A stretch of DNA of 64,000 nucleotides from Pleionea sp052032335 (GCA_052032335.1 JBPEWV010000179.1:1-64000); one strand, 5' to 3'. Shown: positions 51,470-60,460, counted from the first letter of the stretch. Notes: a model not told the origin generated them from the letters alone. A program made the numbers and translations.

Positions 51470-52117
51470 ATGGAGTTTCCTGCGGCCTACAGTTTTGAAA
51501 TTTTACTCACCATTGCAATCGTATTTGGCGGCTTGAGCATTATCTACGTATTTGCAGTATTTAAAGCGTTGCGCCGGCTTCGACTTATTAAAGTAGGCAT
51601 GAGAGTGACACTATTGCTCATTTTTATACCGATGACGATTTTAAGCAGTGGCGTTATTCTAGGCTTACAAGGCTATCAAACATTAACTCATGAATCCCTT
51701 ATCGCTGAAGTTATTGTTGAGCCTTACGGACCACAAGAGTTTCAGGCCGTCTTGGAATATCCCGATGGGACCATGGAGAGCTACCTGTTGAAAGGCGACG
51801 AAGTACAAATTGATGCCAATATCATCAAATGGCAACCATTCGCCAACATCTTCGGGTTGCACACTCACTTTGAACTGACGCGTATTTCAGGTCGTTATTC
51901 TGACGTAGATGACGCACGAAAAAACCGGGCTTCGGCCCATTCGTTAAGCAAAGAAAAGCTGGTCGATTTGGTTAAATTGAGATTGAAAAATGAATCCATG
52001 CGATTGTTAATGGATGCAGAATACGGTTCAGCAACGTTTTTACCGGCGAATCGGCCGGCAACTTACGAACTTCGACTGTCGACATCCGGTCTCCTGTTGC
52101 GAAAAAAAGAGGCTTAA
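51470..52117 (+). CDS. Hypothetical two-TM membrane protein
   Basis: A 215-residue protein with two N-terminal membrane helices (about residues 8-30 and 42-66), a loop and a periplasmic beta-rich domain (from about 75). Homologues in marine Gammaproteobacteria are sometimes labelled as cation or multidrug efflux proteins, a name I would not trust. The ribosome-binding site AAGGAA is good. It abuts the convergent rnfH gene with no gap. Confidence 0.7.
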   Translation: MEFPAAYSFEILLTIAIVFGGLSIIYVFAVFKALRRLRLIKVGMRVTLLLIFIPMTILSSGVILGLQGYQTLTHESLIAEVIVEPYGPQEFQAVLEYPDGTMESYLLKGDEVQIDANIIKWQPFANIFGLHTHFELTRISGRYSDVDDARKNRASAHSLSKEKLVDLVKLRLKNESMRLLMDAEYGSATFLPANRPATYELRLSTSGLLLRKKEA

Positions 52118-52402
52118 CTACTTTTGTTTCTTTTTCTGTTCAGCTTTGCGTCGACGCACTTCTTTCGGATCGGCGATCAGTGGCCGATAAATCTCAACGC
52201 GATCGAATTCTCTTAATACGGTCGACAAACTCGTAGGCTTACTAAAAATACCAACTTTATTACTGTTTAAGTCGATCTCCGGAAATTGCTGCAATAGCTT
52301 TGATTGCTGGATCGCTTGCTCAACCGTGGTCCCCTCTTCTACATCCAGAGCAATCAATTCTTGTTGTTCAGGCAACGCATAGACCACCTCAACTTTCATC
52401 AC
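52118..52402 (-). CDS. rnfH: RnfH-family ubiquitin-like protein
   Basis: A 94-residue protein with a beta-grasp fold: VEVVYALPEQQELIALDVEEG, the IDLNSNKVGIFSK segment and DRVEIYRPL-IADPKEVRR. RnfH is named for its position beside rnf genes in Rhodobacter, but in E. coli it sits next to ratA and its role is unclear. It overlaps ratA by 4 bp here, the same ratA-rnfH pairing as in E. coli. Confidence 0.93.
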   Translation of the reverse strand: MMKVEVVYALPEQQELIALDVEEGTTVEQAIQQSKLLQQFPEIDLNSNKVGIFSKPTSLSTVLREFDRVEIYRPLIADPKEVRRRKAEQKKKQK

Positions 52403-52836
52403 GCGGCTCCGTACAGTACTTTAGCTCGTTTAATGAATGCTTGCATCATGGATTCTGCGATCGTCTTAAACGCTTTACCGAAGGCCATCGCAACCAAGCG
52501 GCTTTTGAATTCAAACTCTAATGAAAACTCAATTCTACATGCGCCTTCATCGAGCGGGATAAAGTTCCAGATGCCGATTAAATAGTCGAATGGGCCGTCC
52601 AACAACTTCATGGAAATCTGCTCATTGGTTTTTAATTCATTTTCTGTTGTAAAGGCATTTGAAAAACCGGACTTAGATACGTGCAACCGGGCAACCATCC
52701 TATTTTCATCGGATTCAATCACCTCCGATTGACTGCAACCATCAATAAACTCAGGGTATTTATCAACATCGTTTACCAGGCGATACATTTGCTCTGCTGA
52801 GTAGCCGACAATGGCTGACTTTTCAATTTTGGACAT
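52399..52836 (-). CDS. ratA: RatA/Coq10-like START-domain protein
   Basis: A 145-residue SRPBCC/START-domain protein: IEKSAIVGYSAEQMYRLVND at the start and the YPEFIDGCSQSEV segment. In E. coli RatA is reported to inhibit 70S ribosome assembly, while relatives such as Coq10 bind ubiquinone. Divergent from smpB with a 166-bp gap, as in E. coli. It overlaps rnfH by 4 bp, so they are co-translated. Confidence 0.9.
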   Translation of the reverse strand: MSKIEKSAIVGYSAEQMYRLVNDVDKYPEFIDGCSQSEVIESDENRMVARLHVSKSGFSNAFTTENELKTNEQISMKLLDGPFDYLIGIWNFIPLDEGACRIEFSLEFEFKSRLVAMAFGKAFKTIAESMMQAFIKRAKVLYGAA

Positions 52837-53002
52837 CTTTTTACCGAAATCAATAGCTTTTTCTTGATTATATCATTATTCGATTGCTCGCTTCACATCG
52901 ACCGCCAGCTGGGTCTCATGCGAAGCATTCTGCGTTTGCGAATTAAGGTTTAAGCCTCGAGACAGGCAACGTATAATATCGGTTCCAACAGAGAGTGAGA
53001 TT

Positions 53003-53473
53003 ATGGCAAAGAAGAAAAAGCAACCCAGCAACGTTATCGCGCAAAACAAGAAAGCTCGTCACGATTACTTTATTGAAGATACGATGGAGGCTGGACTGGT
53101 GCTAGAGGGCTGGGAAGTAAAAAGCCTGAGAGAAGGTAAAGCCAACCTGTCAGAAAGTTACATTCACCTTAAAGATGGTGAAGCTTGGCTGTTAAACTGC
53201 CATGTATCGCCATTACAGACGGTCTCGACCCACATTACAGCGAATCCCGTTCGTTATCGAAAGCTACTGTTGCATAATAGGGAGCTGGGCAAGTTATTTG
53301 GCGCACAACAGAAGCAAGGCTATACCATAGTTGCATTAAAACTTTACTGGAAGAATAACTTGGTTAAACTTGAAATTGGCATGGCCAAAGGTAAAAAACT
53401 CCATGACAAACGAGCAACCGAAAAAGAGCGAGAATGGAATCGAGCAAAACAACGTATGCTGAAAAGTAGCTAG
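53003..53473 (+). CDS. smpB: SsrA (tmRNA)-binding protein SmpB
   Basis: A 156-residue SmpB, which binds tmRNA and carries it to stalled ribosomes. Family segments: IAQNKKARHDYFIEDTMEAG, LEGWEVKSLREGKANL, and the basic tail RAKQRMLKSS. The ssrA gene, which follows smpB in E. coli, is not here; the next gene is a LysM lipoprotein 26 bp downstream. Confidence 0.97.
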   Translation: MAKKKKQPSNVIAQNKKARHDYFIEDTMEAGLVLEGWEVKSLREGKANLSESYIHLKDGEAWLLNCHVSPLQTVSTHITANPVRYRKLLLHNRELGKLFGAQQKQGYTIVALKLYWKNNLVKLEIGMAKGKKLHDKRATEKEREWNRAKQRMLKSS

Positions 53474-53499
53474 CTACAAAAGCCACGAGGTTAACAACC

Positions 53500-54534
53500 A
53501 TGAGCAAGCGATACCTTAAGCTTTTATTAATAACCTCCTTCTTAGGTTTCCTGAGTGGTTGTGGCTTAATGAAACCCGCCGATCAACCCGCTCCCGTCAG
53601 CCAGGTAGGTAAGACCTCAGACAAATACGAAGTTGCTTTGAAAAAGTTAGAGACGGGCAACGTTTCAGAAGCAAAAGTATTACTCGAATCACTGAATCCA
53701 ACTAACCCAGACTATACTTCCGCGCAAAGGCTGCTAGCGCAAATTAATGAGTCACCAGTTAAGCGTTATGGCAAACAATCGTTCCTCTACAAGGTAAAAG
53801 CTGGTGACACCTTTGGCGAGTTGGCAAAAAGGTTTTTAGGAAACTCGCTGGAATTTTTTGGGTTAGCTCGATACAACAATATTAAAAATCCACGGTCATT
53901 AAGAATCGGACAAATAATAAAAATTCCCGGTAAAAAGCAGGCGCAACCTGTTCCACAAAAAATACAGAAAAATCCGGCTATTACGAACATAAATCAACGC
54001 CTTAATCAAGGTGACTATAAAGAAGCGTTGCAATTACTCAATCAGCAAATTAAGAGTCCAAGTGACTTTAAAAAACATCGATTACTATTCCTAGAGGCGG
54101 AAGGTCAATTAATCAGCTCCATTTCTAATGAAACAGAGGCCGAAGACGCGATCAAGTTTATTGATTCATTAGAAAAGAATCGATATTTAGCCCCAATACA
54201 AACTATCAGGCAGAATCTTCGATACCTGTCATTGCTCTACCGAGCCCAAAATGCGTTATTTTTAGAACAAATCGAAAAAGCATACGATTATTATCAAGAG
54301 GCATTGAAAATAGAGGTGAAACAGCATCCTTTAAGTAATGAGGTGCAAACGGAACTGTCAGAAAAAATGCATCACAAAGCGGTACTTTACTATCGAAGTC
54401 AGGATTTGGAGAGGGCCATTCACCTCTGGGATCGCATTCTAAAAATAAACCCCAATCATGAATCGGCAAAAGCTTACTGGACGCGAGCGACCAAACTCAA
54501 CGCCCAGTTGAAGAATATTGAACAAGAAGATTAA
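53500..54534 (+). CDS. LysM/TPR lipoprotein
   Basis: A 344-residue protein. The N-terminus ends in the lipobox LSGC, Cys21 being the lipidation site, so it is a lipoprotein. A LysM peptidoglycan-binding domain (YKVKAGDTFGELAKRFLG through LRIGQIIKIPG) spans about residues 97-148. The rest is helical with TPR-like repeats (about 165-335, for example YYRSQDLERAIHLWDRILKI). It probably links the envelope to a partner protein. The 26-bp gap after smpB suggests co-transcription. Confidence 0.82.
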   Translation: MSKRYLKLLLITSFLGFLSGCGLMKPADQPAPVSQVGKTSDKYEVALKKLETGNVSEAKVLLESLNPTNPDYTSAQRLLAQINESPVKRYGKQSFLYKVKAGDTFGELAKRFLGNSLEFFGLARYNNIKNPRSLRIGQIIKIPGKKQAQPVPQKIQKNPAITNINQRLNQGDYKEALQLLNQQIKSPSDFKKHRLLFLEAEGQLISSISNETEAEDAIKFIDSLEKNRYLAPIQTIRQNLRYLSLLYRAQNALFLEQIEKAYDYYQEALKIEVKQHPLSNEVQTELSEKMHHKAVLYYRSQDLERAIHLWDRILKINPNHESAKAYWTRATKLNAQLKNIEQED

Positions 54535-54539
54535 ACAGC

Positions 54540-55334
54540 TTAGGCCGCGTTAGTCGACTCGAAAATTTTGTCCGCTGATGCTGCGACAAATCCCTGATAA
54601 AGTTGGTCACTGCCATCCATTTTAAATCGCTCCGCAAATTCATAGAAGCAACTACGGATTTCCATTTCGCCATCGTTAAAGGGCCAGCTGATGATATTCG
54701 CCATTGTTGAACTTTGTTTTAGACAAACGTCTTCGCTTCCTTTAATTTCACCACCACTGCTATTGAGTTCAAAACTCTGCTCTTTTAAATATTGATTAAC
54801 TTCTTCCAGCGATGAAAATTCATTCAGATCATTAACAGAGACAGTAAAGTGATTGGCCCGCAAACCAAACGTGGCCAACCAAGCTGCATATTCGCTTTGC
54901 TCTCGTAAAGTCAGATACTCCTGTTTGGAAATCGTGCGCCAGGGCATCATGGGTAGTGACATGCCACGCTCAGCAATAATTTCGTCTGCTTCTTCAATCA
55001 ATTCGTTGCATAGGCTCTGAACGGAGTCGTCCATTTCTTCAAGCAATAACTCACTGACGAAAATTTTTGGAAGTTTAGGATTAAACTTGTTTTCAAAATG
55101 ATAGGCACGAAGCTTTTTCTTTTCGAAATGATACTCATCAACAGGATAATATGCGTGCGATTCCAGGTACTTCGCAATATTGTCGAGACTGACACTGCCT
55201 TTATTAAAAGTACGCAATGCGATGTGATCGTTAAGAATATTCTCTCCGCGCTCAGAGAAGAGCTGATGAATACGCTTGGCATCACTGGTTAATTCTAGAT
55301 AATCGGACCATAATCGTTCGAATAGCTGTTGCAT
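54540..55334 (-). CDS. DUF1338-domain protein (2-oxoadipate dioxygenase/decarboxylase-like)
   Basis: A 264-residue protein of the DUF1338 fold. Likely metal ligands are the His of NDHIALRTF, the His of LRANHFTVSV and a Glu in SCFYEFAERF. HglS of P. putida, a longer member (about 460 residues), converts 2-oxoadipate to D-2-hydroxyglutarate in lysine catabolism. This one is the short form, so its substrate is uncertain. I set the start at the ATG at 55334 (AGGAG, 6-base spacer) rather than 15 codons upstream. Confidence 0.8.
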   Translation of the reverse strand: MQQLFERLWSDYLELTSDAKRIHQLFSERGENILNDHIALRTFNKGSVSLDNIAKYLESHAYYPVDEYHFEKKKLRAYHFENKFNPKLPKIFVSELLLEEMDDSVQSLCNELIEEADEIIAERGMSLPMMPWRTISKQEYLTLREQSEYAAWLATFGLRANHFTVSVNDLNEFSSLEEVNQYLKEQSFELNSSGGEIKGSEDVCLKQSSTMANIISWPFNDGEMEIRSCFYEFAERFKMDGSDQLYQGFVAASADKIFESTNAA

Positions 55335-55434
55335 TGAATACTCCTGATTCTCAATGTATTGCGGTGCGACATAATACACAAGGTCCGACCACTTTTCAAA
55401 TATCTCGAGATTCCAGCTGTATTACAAAGGAGCA

Positions 55435-55468
55435 TAAAAAAAGCCGATCTAAAAGACCGGCTTTTATA
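55435..55468 (-). terminator. Terminator of the alpha operon (after rplQ)
   Basis: On the minus strand AGCCGGTC pairs with GATCGGCT (one G-T wobble) over a short loop, followed by seven T. It lies 22 bases after the rplQ stop and ends the long ribosomal transcript. Confidence 0.85.
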
Positions 55469-55489
55469 AGTTCTGATTATAGAAAACAA

Positions 55490-55897
55490 TTATTCCTCGT
55501 TTTCTACAACCTCTTCAACAATATCTTCTTCTTCGACTTCTGGGCGATCGACCAATTCAACAATAGCCATTGGCGCATTATCACCGGTACGGAAACCTGC
55601 TTTGATAATTCGTAAATAACCACCTGGGCGATCTTGATAGCGAGGACCTAATTCATTAAACAGAATCCCAACAGCTTCTTTTGAACGCGTACGAGAGAAT
55701 GCTAAACGACGGTTAGCGACTGAATCTTCTTTCGCCAGTGTAATTAATGGCTCAGCTACACGACGTAACTCTTTCGCTTTTGGTAAGGTAGTTTTAATAA
55801 CTTGGTGCTTGAACAAAGAAACAGCCATATTCTTGAACATCGCTTGACGATGCGAGCTGTTACGATTCAGTTTACGACCACTTTTACGATGACGCAT
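55490..55897 (-). CDS. rplQ: 50S ribosomal protein L17
   Basis: A 135-residue L17, with the N-terminus MRHRKSGRKLNRNSSHRQAM and the core RTRSKEAVGILFNELGPRY. Slightly longer than the 127 residues in E. coli because of an acidic tail (EEEDIVEEVVENEE). Last gene of the alpha operon, 121 bp after rpoA, with a GC-rich hairpin between. Confidence 0.98.
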   Translation of the reverse strand: MRHRKSGRKLNRNSSHRQAMFKNMAVSLFKHQVIKTTLPKAKELRRVAEPLITLAKEDSVANRRLAFSRTRSKEAVGILFNELGPRYQDRPGGYLRIIKAGFRTGDNAPMAIVELVDRPEVEEEDIVEEVVENEE

Positions 55898-55971
55898 GGT
55901 AATTACCTCTATACAACATAAGCAGCCTGCTATAGTACTGCTTTTATTTAATTGATGTTATTAATACAACT

Positions 55972-55992
55972 TCACCGGCGAACCGCCGGTGA
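55972..55992 (-). other. GC-rich hairpin between rpoA and rplQ
   Basis: TCACCGGCG and CGCCGGTGA form a perfect 9-bp inverted repeat with a 3-base loop in the 121-bp gap. No T-run follows on the minus strand. It could slow transcription, protect the upstream mRNA end or lower rplQ expression relative to rpoA. Confidence 0.6.
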
Positions 55993-56018
55993 GTCATTTG
56001 TAATTTAGCGAACGCTTA

Positions 56019-57002
56019 TTACTTGTCGTCCATCAAACTGGCTGGAGGCCAATTTTCCAAACGCATTCCCAAAGACAAACCTCGAGAGGCGAGTACGTCT
56101 TTGATTTCGGTAAGTGATTTCTTACCCAAGTTAGGCGTTTTCAACAGTTCAACTTCAGTACGCTGGATCAAATCACCAATGTAATGAATGTTCTCTGTTT
56201 TCAAACAGTTCGCAGAACGAACAGTCAACTCTAAGTCGTCAACTGGACGCAATAAGATAGGATCGATTTCTGGCTCCTGACTTTCGGGCTCAGACTCTTT
56301 CTCATCTTTTAAATCAACAAAGGCTGCCAACTGCTCTTGAAGAATGGTCGCACTACGACGAATCGCTTCTTCAGGATCGATGGTTCCATTTGTTTCAATC
56401 TCTAAAACCAACTTATCAAGGTTAGTTCGCTGCTCTACACGCGCTGATTCAACAACGTAAGAAACGCGCCGCACAGGGCTGAAAGAAGCATCAACTTGTA
56501 AACGACCAATTGGCGCTTCATCTTCACCGTTTGAGCGCGCAGTCGCTGGCTCATAACCGCGTCCTTTAGCAACTTTAATATTCATTGCTAAAGAACCGTT
56601 TTTAGTGAGAGTCGCAATTTTGTGTTCAGGATTGATAATTTCAACACCTGACAAGCCAGCGATATCCGCCGCAGTTACGTCGCCTTCACCACTCTTTTGA
56701 AGTGTTAAGATTGCTTCGTCTTTGTCTTCTAACTTAACTGCCAAACCTTTCAGGTTAAGAAGAATTTCAATAACGTCTTCCTGAACACCCTCAATAGTCG
56801 TGTATTCATGTAAAACGCCATCAATTTCTACCTCAACGACAGCTGCTCCTGGCATTGACGATAGCAAGATACGACGCAAAGAATTGCCAAGCGTATGACC
56901 GAAGCCGCGCTCAAAAGGCTCTAATATCACCTTCGCGCGGTTATCGTTTACTTGCTCAACTTTTATCTGTCGCGGTGTCAAAAATTCGTTGACATTGCCC
57001 AT
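56019..57002 (-). CDS. rpoA: RNA polymerase alpha subunit
   Basis: A 327-residue RpoA. The N-terminal dimerisation domain carries GFGHTLGNSLRRILLSSMPG. The C-terminal DNA-binding domain (about 245-320) has RSANCLKTENI, corresponding to the UP-element-binding region with the Arg of E. coli position 265, and GKKSLTEIKDVL. It is in the alpha operon after rpsD (31-bp gap). Confidence 0.98.
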   Translation of the reverse strand: MGNVNEFLTPRQIKVEQVNDNRAKVILEPFERGFGHTLGNSLRRILLSSMPGAAVVEVEIDGVLHEYTTIEGVQEDVIEILLNLKGLAVKLEDKDEAILTLQKSGEGDVTAADIAGLSGVEIINPEHKIATLTKNGSLAMNIKVAKGRGYEPATARSNGEDEAPIGRLQVDASFSPVRRVSYVVESARVEQRTNLDKLVLEIETNGTIDPEEAIRRSATILQEQLAAFVDLKDEKESEPESQEPEIDPILLRPVDDLELTVRSANCLKTENIHYIGDLIQRTEVELLKTPNLGKKSLTEIKDVLASRGLSLGMRLENWPPASLMDDK

Positions 57003-57033
57003 ACAAATCCTGTCCTCTTTAAAGAATTAGGCT

Positions 57034-57654
57034 TTACTTGGAGTACAGCTCCACAATCAAGTTTTCATTGATTTCAGATGGCAGGTCACTACGCTCAGGA
57101 ACACTTTTGAACGTACCTTCCATTTTCTTTTCATCAACTTCAACCCATGTTGGCTTGTCACGCTGTGCAGCAAGCTCTAAAGCTGCCTTAATTCGTGCTT
57201 GCCCTTTCGACTTTTCGCGAACCGCGACAACATCTTCAGGCTTCACCTGATAAGATGGAATGTTGACAACAACACCGTTAACCATCAACGACTTATGGTT
57301 CACTAACTGACGTGCTTCTGCGCGAGTTGCTCCAAATCCCATGCGATAAACAACATTATCCAGACGAGATTCTAATAGCTGAAGCAAGTTTTCACCAGTA
57401 GCGCCTGTTTGACGGGCTGCTTCTTTATAGTAGTTACGGAATTGCTTTTCTAGCACACCGTACATACGACGAACTTTTTGCTTTTCACGTAACTGAACGC
57501 CGTAGTCAGACAAACGTGGACGTTTAGATCCATGCTGACCCGGTGTTTGATCGATTTTACATTTGCTTTCGATTGCTCGAACGCCGCTTTTCAGCATCAA
57601 ATCTGTGCCTTCACGACGTGCAAGTTTTAACTTTGGACCACGATATTTAGCCAT
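57034..57654 (-). CDS. rpsD: 30S ribosomal protein S4
   Basis: A 206-residue S4, a primary 16S rRNA binder and, in E. coli, the translational repressor of the alpha operon. It has the N-terminal MAKYRGPKLKLARREGTDL and the S4 RNA-binding domain LESRLDNVVYRMGF with ARQLVNHK. Follows rpsK by 17 bp. Confidence 0.98.
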   Translation of the reverse strand: MAKYRGPKLKLARREGTDLMLKSGVRAIESKCKIDQTPGQHGSKRPRLSDYGVQLREKQKVRRMYGVLEKQFRNYYKEAARQTGATGENLLQLLESRLDNVVYRMGFGATRAEARQLVNHKSLMVNGVVVNIPSYQVKPEDVVAVREKSKGQARIKAALELAAQRDKPTWVEVDEKKMEGTFKSVPERSDLPSEINENLIVELYSK

Positions 57655-57671
57655 CTTTCGTCTCCGTTATA

Positions 57672-58061
57672 TTACACGCGTCGCTTTTTAGGCGGACGAC
57701 AACCATTGTGTGGGATAGGGGTAACATCAGTGATGTTAGTGATCTTAAAGCCTGCTGCGCCAAACGCTCGTACAGCTGATTCGCGACCTGGTCCAGGACC
57801 TTTAACGAATACTTCAAGATTTTTCATACCCATATCTTTAACCATGGTTGCTACACGGTCCGCAGCTACCTGAGCGGCGAAGGGTGTGCTTTTACGTGAA
57901 CCACGGAAACCTGACCCACCGGCGGTAGCCCATGCTAGAGCATTACCTTGACGGTCAGTTACGGTGACAATGGTGTTATTAAATGAGGCATGGATATGAG
58001 CCATGCCATCAACTACATGCTTTTTAACCTTTTTACGGGTTTTTGTAGGTGTTTTAGCCAT
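57672..58061 (-). CDS. rpsK: 30S ribosomal protein S11
   Basis: A 129-residue S11, part of the 30S platform. Motifs HIHASFNNTIVTVTDRQGNA, GFRGSRKSTPFAAQ and the basic end PHNGCRPPKKRRV. Follows rpsM by 16 bp in the alpha operon. Confidence 0.98.
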   Translation of the reverse strand: MAKTPTKTRKKVKKHVVDGMAHIHASFNNTIVTVTDRQGNALAWATAGGSGFRGSRKSTPFAAQVAADRVATMVKDMGMKNLEVFVKGPGPGRESAVRAFGAAGFKITNITDVTPIPHNGCRPPKKRRV

Positions 58062-58077
58062 AATTCAAATCCTAGCG

Positions 58078-58434
58078 TTAATTTTTAATCGGCTTACGAG
58101 GGCCTTTACGAGTACGCGCATTGGTTTTAGTACGTTGACCACGCACAGGCAAACCACGACGATGACGGATACCACGGAAACAACCGAGGTCCATTAATCG
58201 CTTAATGTTCATACTCACTTCACGACGCAAATCACCTTCTACAGAGAATTTGCCGATCTCAGCTCGTAGCTTTTCGATCTGGGCTTCGTCCAGATCTTTG
58301 ATTTTTACACTAGGCTCGATTCCCGCGGCTTCACAAATTTTCAAAGCGCGAGGGCGGCCGACACCGTAGATCGCAGTTAATGCGACTTCAGCATGCTTAT
58401 GTACAGGAATGTTAATGCCAGCTATACGGGCCAT
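58078..58434 (-). CDS. rpsM: 30S ribosomal protein S13
   Basis: A 118-residue S13 of the 30S head, first gene of the alpha operon. Start MARIAGINIPVHKHAEVAL and the end RGQRTKTNARTRKGP. Separated from rpmJ by a 104-bp leader with a two-part hairpin, where the alpha operon leader lies in E. coli. Confidence 0.98.
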   Translation of the reverse strand: MARIAGINIPVHKHAEVALTAIYGVGRPRALKICEAAGIEPSVKIKDLDEAQIEKLRAEIGKFSVEGDLRREVSMNIKRLMDLGCFRGIRHRRGLPVRGQRTKTNARTRKGPRKPIKN

Positions 58435-58460
58435 TTAATCAAACTCCACTTATTTGTTTC

Positions 58461-58496
58461 GGCTATCCTCAGCCAAAAAGGCGCAATAGGATAGCC
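58461..58496 (-). promoter_or_regulatory. Structured leader upstream of rpsM (possible S4-response element)
   Basis: GGCTATCCT (58461-58469) pairs with AGGATAGCC (58488-58496), a perfect 9-bp stem enclosing a smaller GCC/GGC stem. It lies 26 bases before rpsM. E. coli has a pseudoknot bound by S4 in this position; similarity of place, not of sequence, suggests an equivalent element. Confidence 0.45.
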
Positions 58497-58538
58497 CCTA
58501 AACGGGTAAATTTCAACCTGTTTACGTTAATCTATTTA

Positions 58539-58652
58539 TTAACCCTGACGCTGCTTGTGTCGTGGGTCTACGCAAATCACTCGAACGCTACCGTTGCGAC
58601 GAATGACTTTGCAGTTACGGCAAATCTTTTTCACCGATGCACGAACTTTCAT
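58539..58652 (-). CDS. rpmJ: 50S ribosomal protein L36
   Basis: A 37-residue protein, short but clear: MKVRASVKKICRNCKVIRR, then the VRVICVDPRHKQRQG end. It keeps the zinc ligands C11, C14, C27 and H32, so it is the zinc-binding form rather than the zinc-free paralogue. Last gene of the spc operon, 38 bp after secY. Confidence 0.97.
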   Translation of the reverse strand: MKVRASVKKICRNCKVIRRNGSVRVICVDPRHKQRQG

Positions 58653-58690
58653 AACCTACTCCAAAAGTCGATCGCTGCTTACCGATTCAA

Positions 58691-60022
58691 TTATCGAATC
58701 TGACCGGCAGCGCCATAATTCTTAAAATTAGCTTTCTTCAATACCGACTCATAGTTGCGCGACATAAGGTGGCTTTGCACCTGACTCATAAAGTCCATCA
58801 CAACAACAACGATGATCAGTAACGAAGTTCCACCGAAGTAAAAAGGCACTTGAGTAAACAAGATCAGAAATTCTGGCATCAGACACACGAGTGTGACATA
58901 TAAAGCACCTGCCAGAGTGAGCCGCGTCATGACCTTGTCAATATATTTAGAGGTTTGCTCACCCGGACGGATACCAGGAATAAACGCACCCGACTTCTTC
59001 AAATTATCAGCTGTCTCACGAGGATTCATGGTCAAAGCTGTATAAAAGAAGCAGAAAAATATAATGCCAATAGCGTAGAGAATAATGTACAAGGGATTGC
59101 CCGGTTGCAATTGAACGGTGAGATCACGCAACCAACCCAAGTTTTCGTTCCCCTGTCCAATCCACTGAAGGATGGAGCCAGGGAACATGATGATTGCAGT
59201 AGCAAAGATCGCCGGGATTACACCCGCCATATTTACCTTAAGAGGTAAATGACTGCTTTGTGCTGCAAATACTTTTCTTCCTTGTTGGCGCTTCGCGTAA
59301 TTAACAACGATACGACGCTGACCACGCTCGACCCAAACAACAAAGAAGGTAACCAGTAAAACTAACGCACCAATACCCATTAACGCTAACGTGTGTAACT
59401 CACCCTGACGAGCTTGTTCAACCGTCGAGCCAATCGCGCTGGGAAGACCAGCCACAATGCCGGCAAAAATCAGCATTGAAATACCGTTTCCGATACCACG
59501 CTCATTGATCTGCTCACCCAGCCACATCAGGAACATCGTCCCAGTGACCAAAGATACAACAGCACCAAAGTAAAACGGGAAGCCCGGATTTGGCACGATT
59601 CCAGGCAACATGTTTGGTAGGTTTAAAGAAATACCAATAGCCTGAATGGATGCAAGTGCGAGAGTTAGATAGCGAGTGTATTGGTTCAACTTACGTCGTC
59701 CAGCCTCGCCTTCTTTCTTCAACTGCTTTAAACGATCATCAACAAAACCCATGATCTGGATAATAATAGAAGCAGAAATATAAGGCATGATACCGAGTGC
59801 AAATACACTTGCTCGCTCTAAAGCGCCGCCAGAAAACATATTGAACATTGACAATAGTCCGGGCTGCTGTTCGAGCATTTGCTGCAACACAGTCGCGTCT
59901 ATTCCGGGTACCGGAACAAACGATCCTATGCGAAATACAATAAGAGCGCCGAGCAAAAACAGCAAACGCTGTTTTAGCTCGGTCATTCCGCTATTAGCTT
60001 GTGATGCAGGTCCTTTAGCCAT
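58691..60022 (-). CDS. secY: Protein translocase subunit SecY
   Basis: A 443-residue SecY with ten membrane helices, the channel of the Sec translocon. Conserved loops include GIGNGISMLIF and QQGRKVFAAQSSHLPLKVN. Its start overlaps the rplO stop by one base. Confidence 0.98.
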   Translation of the reverse strand: MAKGPASQANSGMTELKQRLLFLLGALIVFRIGSFVPVPGIDATVLQQMLEQQPGLLSMFNMFSGGALERASVFALGIMPYISASIIIQIMGFVDDRLKQLKKEGEAGRRKLNQYTRYLTLALASIQAIGISLNLPNMLPGIVPNPGFPFYFGAVVSLVTGTMFLMWLGEQINERGIGNGISMLIFAGIVAGLPSAIGSTVEQARQGELHTLALMGIGALVLLVTFFVVWVERGQRRIVVNYAKRQQGRKVFAAQSSHLPLKVNMAGVIPAIFATAIIMFPGSILQWIGQGNENLGWLRDLTVQLQPGNPLYIILYAIGIIFFCFFYTALTMNPRETADNLKKSGAFIPGIRPGEQTSKYIDKVMTRLTLAGALYVTLVCLMPEFLILFTQVPFYFGGTSLLIIVVVVMDFMSQVQSHLMSRNYESVLKKANFKNYGAAGQIR

Positions 60023-60459
60023 TAGCTTTCTACCTTACCGCCAGCTGCTTCAATTGCGGCTTTTGCACCTTTCGATACACGCACAGTTGCTGCAACAGTT
60101 ACGGCTTTTTTGATTTCACCAGAAAGCATAACTTTGACATATTCAATGCTATTATTAATAACACCGGCTGCTTTCAAGCTAAGTAAATCGACTGATTCAC
60201 CGTCAACCTTGTTCAACTCAGACAGTCGAACCTCTGCAGACGACAAAGATTTACGTGATTTGAAGCCGAACTTTGGTAAACGTTGTTTCAAAGGCATCTG
60301 ACCACCTTCAAAACCTACGGCTACTTTACCACCAGAACGAGATTTCAAACCTTTGTGACCACGACCCGCGGTTTTACCTAGAGTACTACCGATACCACGG
60401 CCAACGCGTTTACGAGCCTTTTTTGAGCCTTCAGCTGGGCTAAGTTCATTAAGTCTCAT
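60022..60459 (-). CDS. rplO: 50S ribosomal protein L15
   Basis: A 145-residue L15: MRLNELSPAEGSKKARKRVG, GRGHKGLKSRSGG and FEGGQMPLKQRLPKFGF. One base separates it from rpmD upstream, and its stop overlaps the secY start, indicating translational coupling. Confidence 0.98.
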   Translation of the reverse strand: MRLNELSPAEGSKKARKRVGRGIGSTLGKTAGRGHKGLKSRSGGKVAVGFEGGQMPLKQRLPKFGFKSRKSLSSAEVRLSELNKVDGESVDLLSLKAAGVINNSIEYVKVMLSGEIKKAVTVAATVRVSKGAKAAIEAAGGKVES

Positions 60460-60460
60460 T

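Noticed and set aside
53474..53499. tmRNA gene next to smpB
   Set aside because: The gap to the LysM lipoprotein gene is only 26 bp, so ssrA is elsewhere in the genome.
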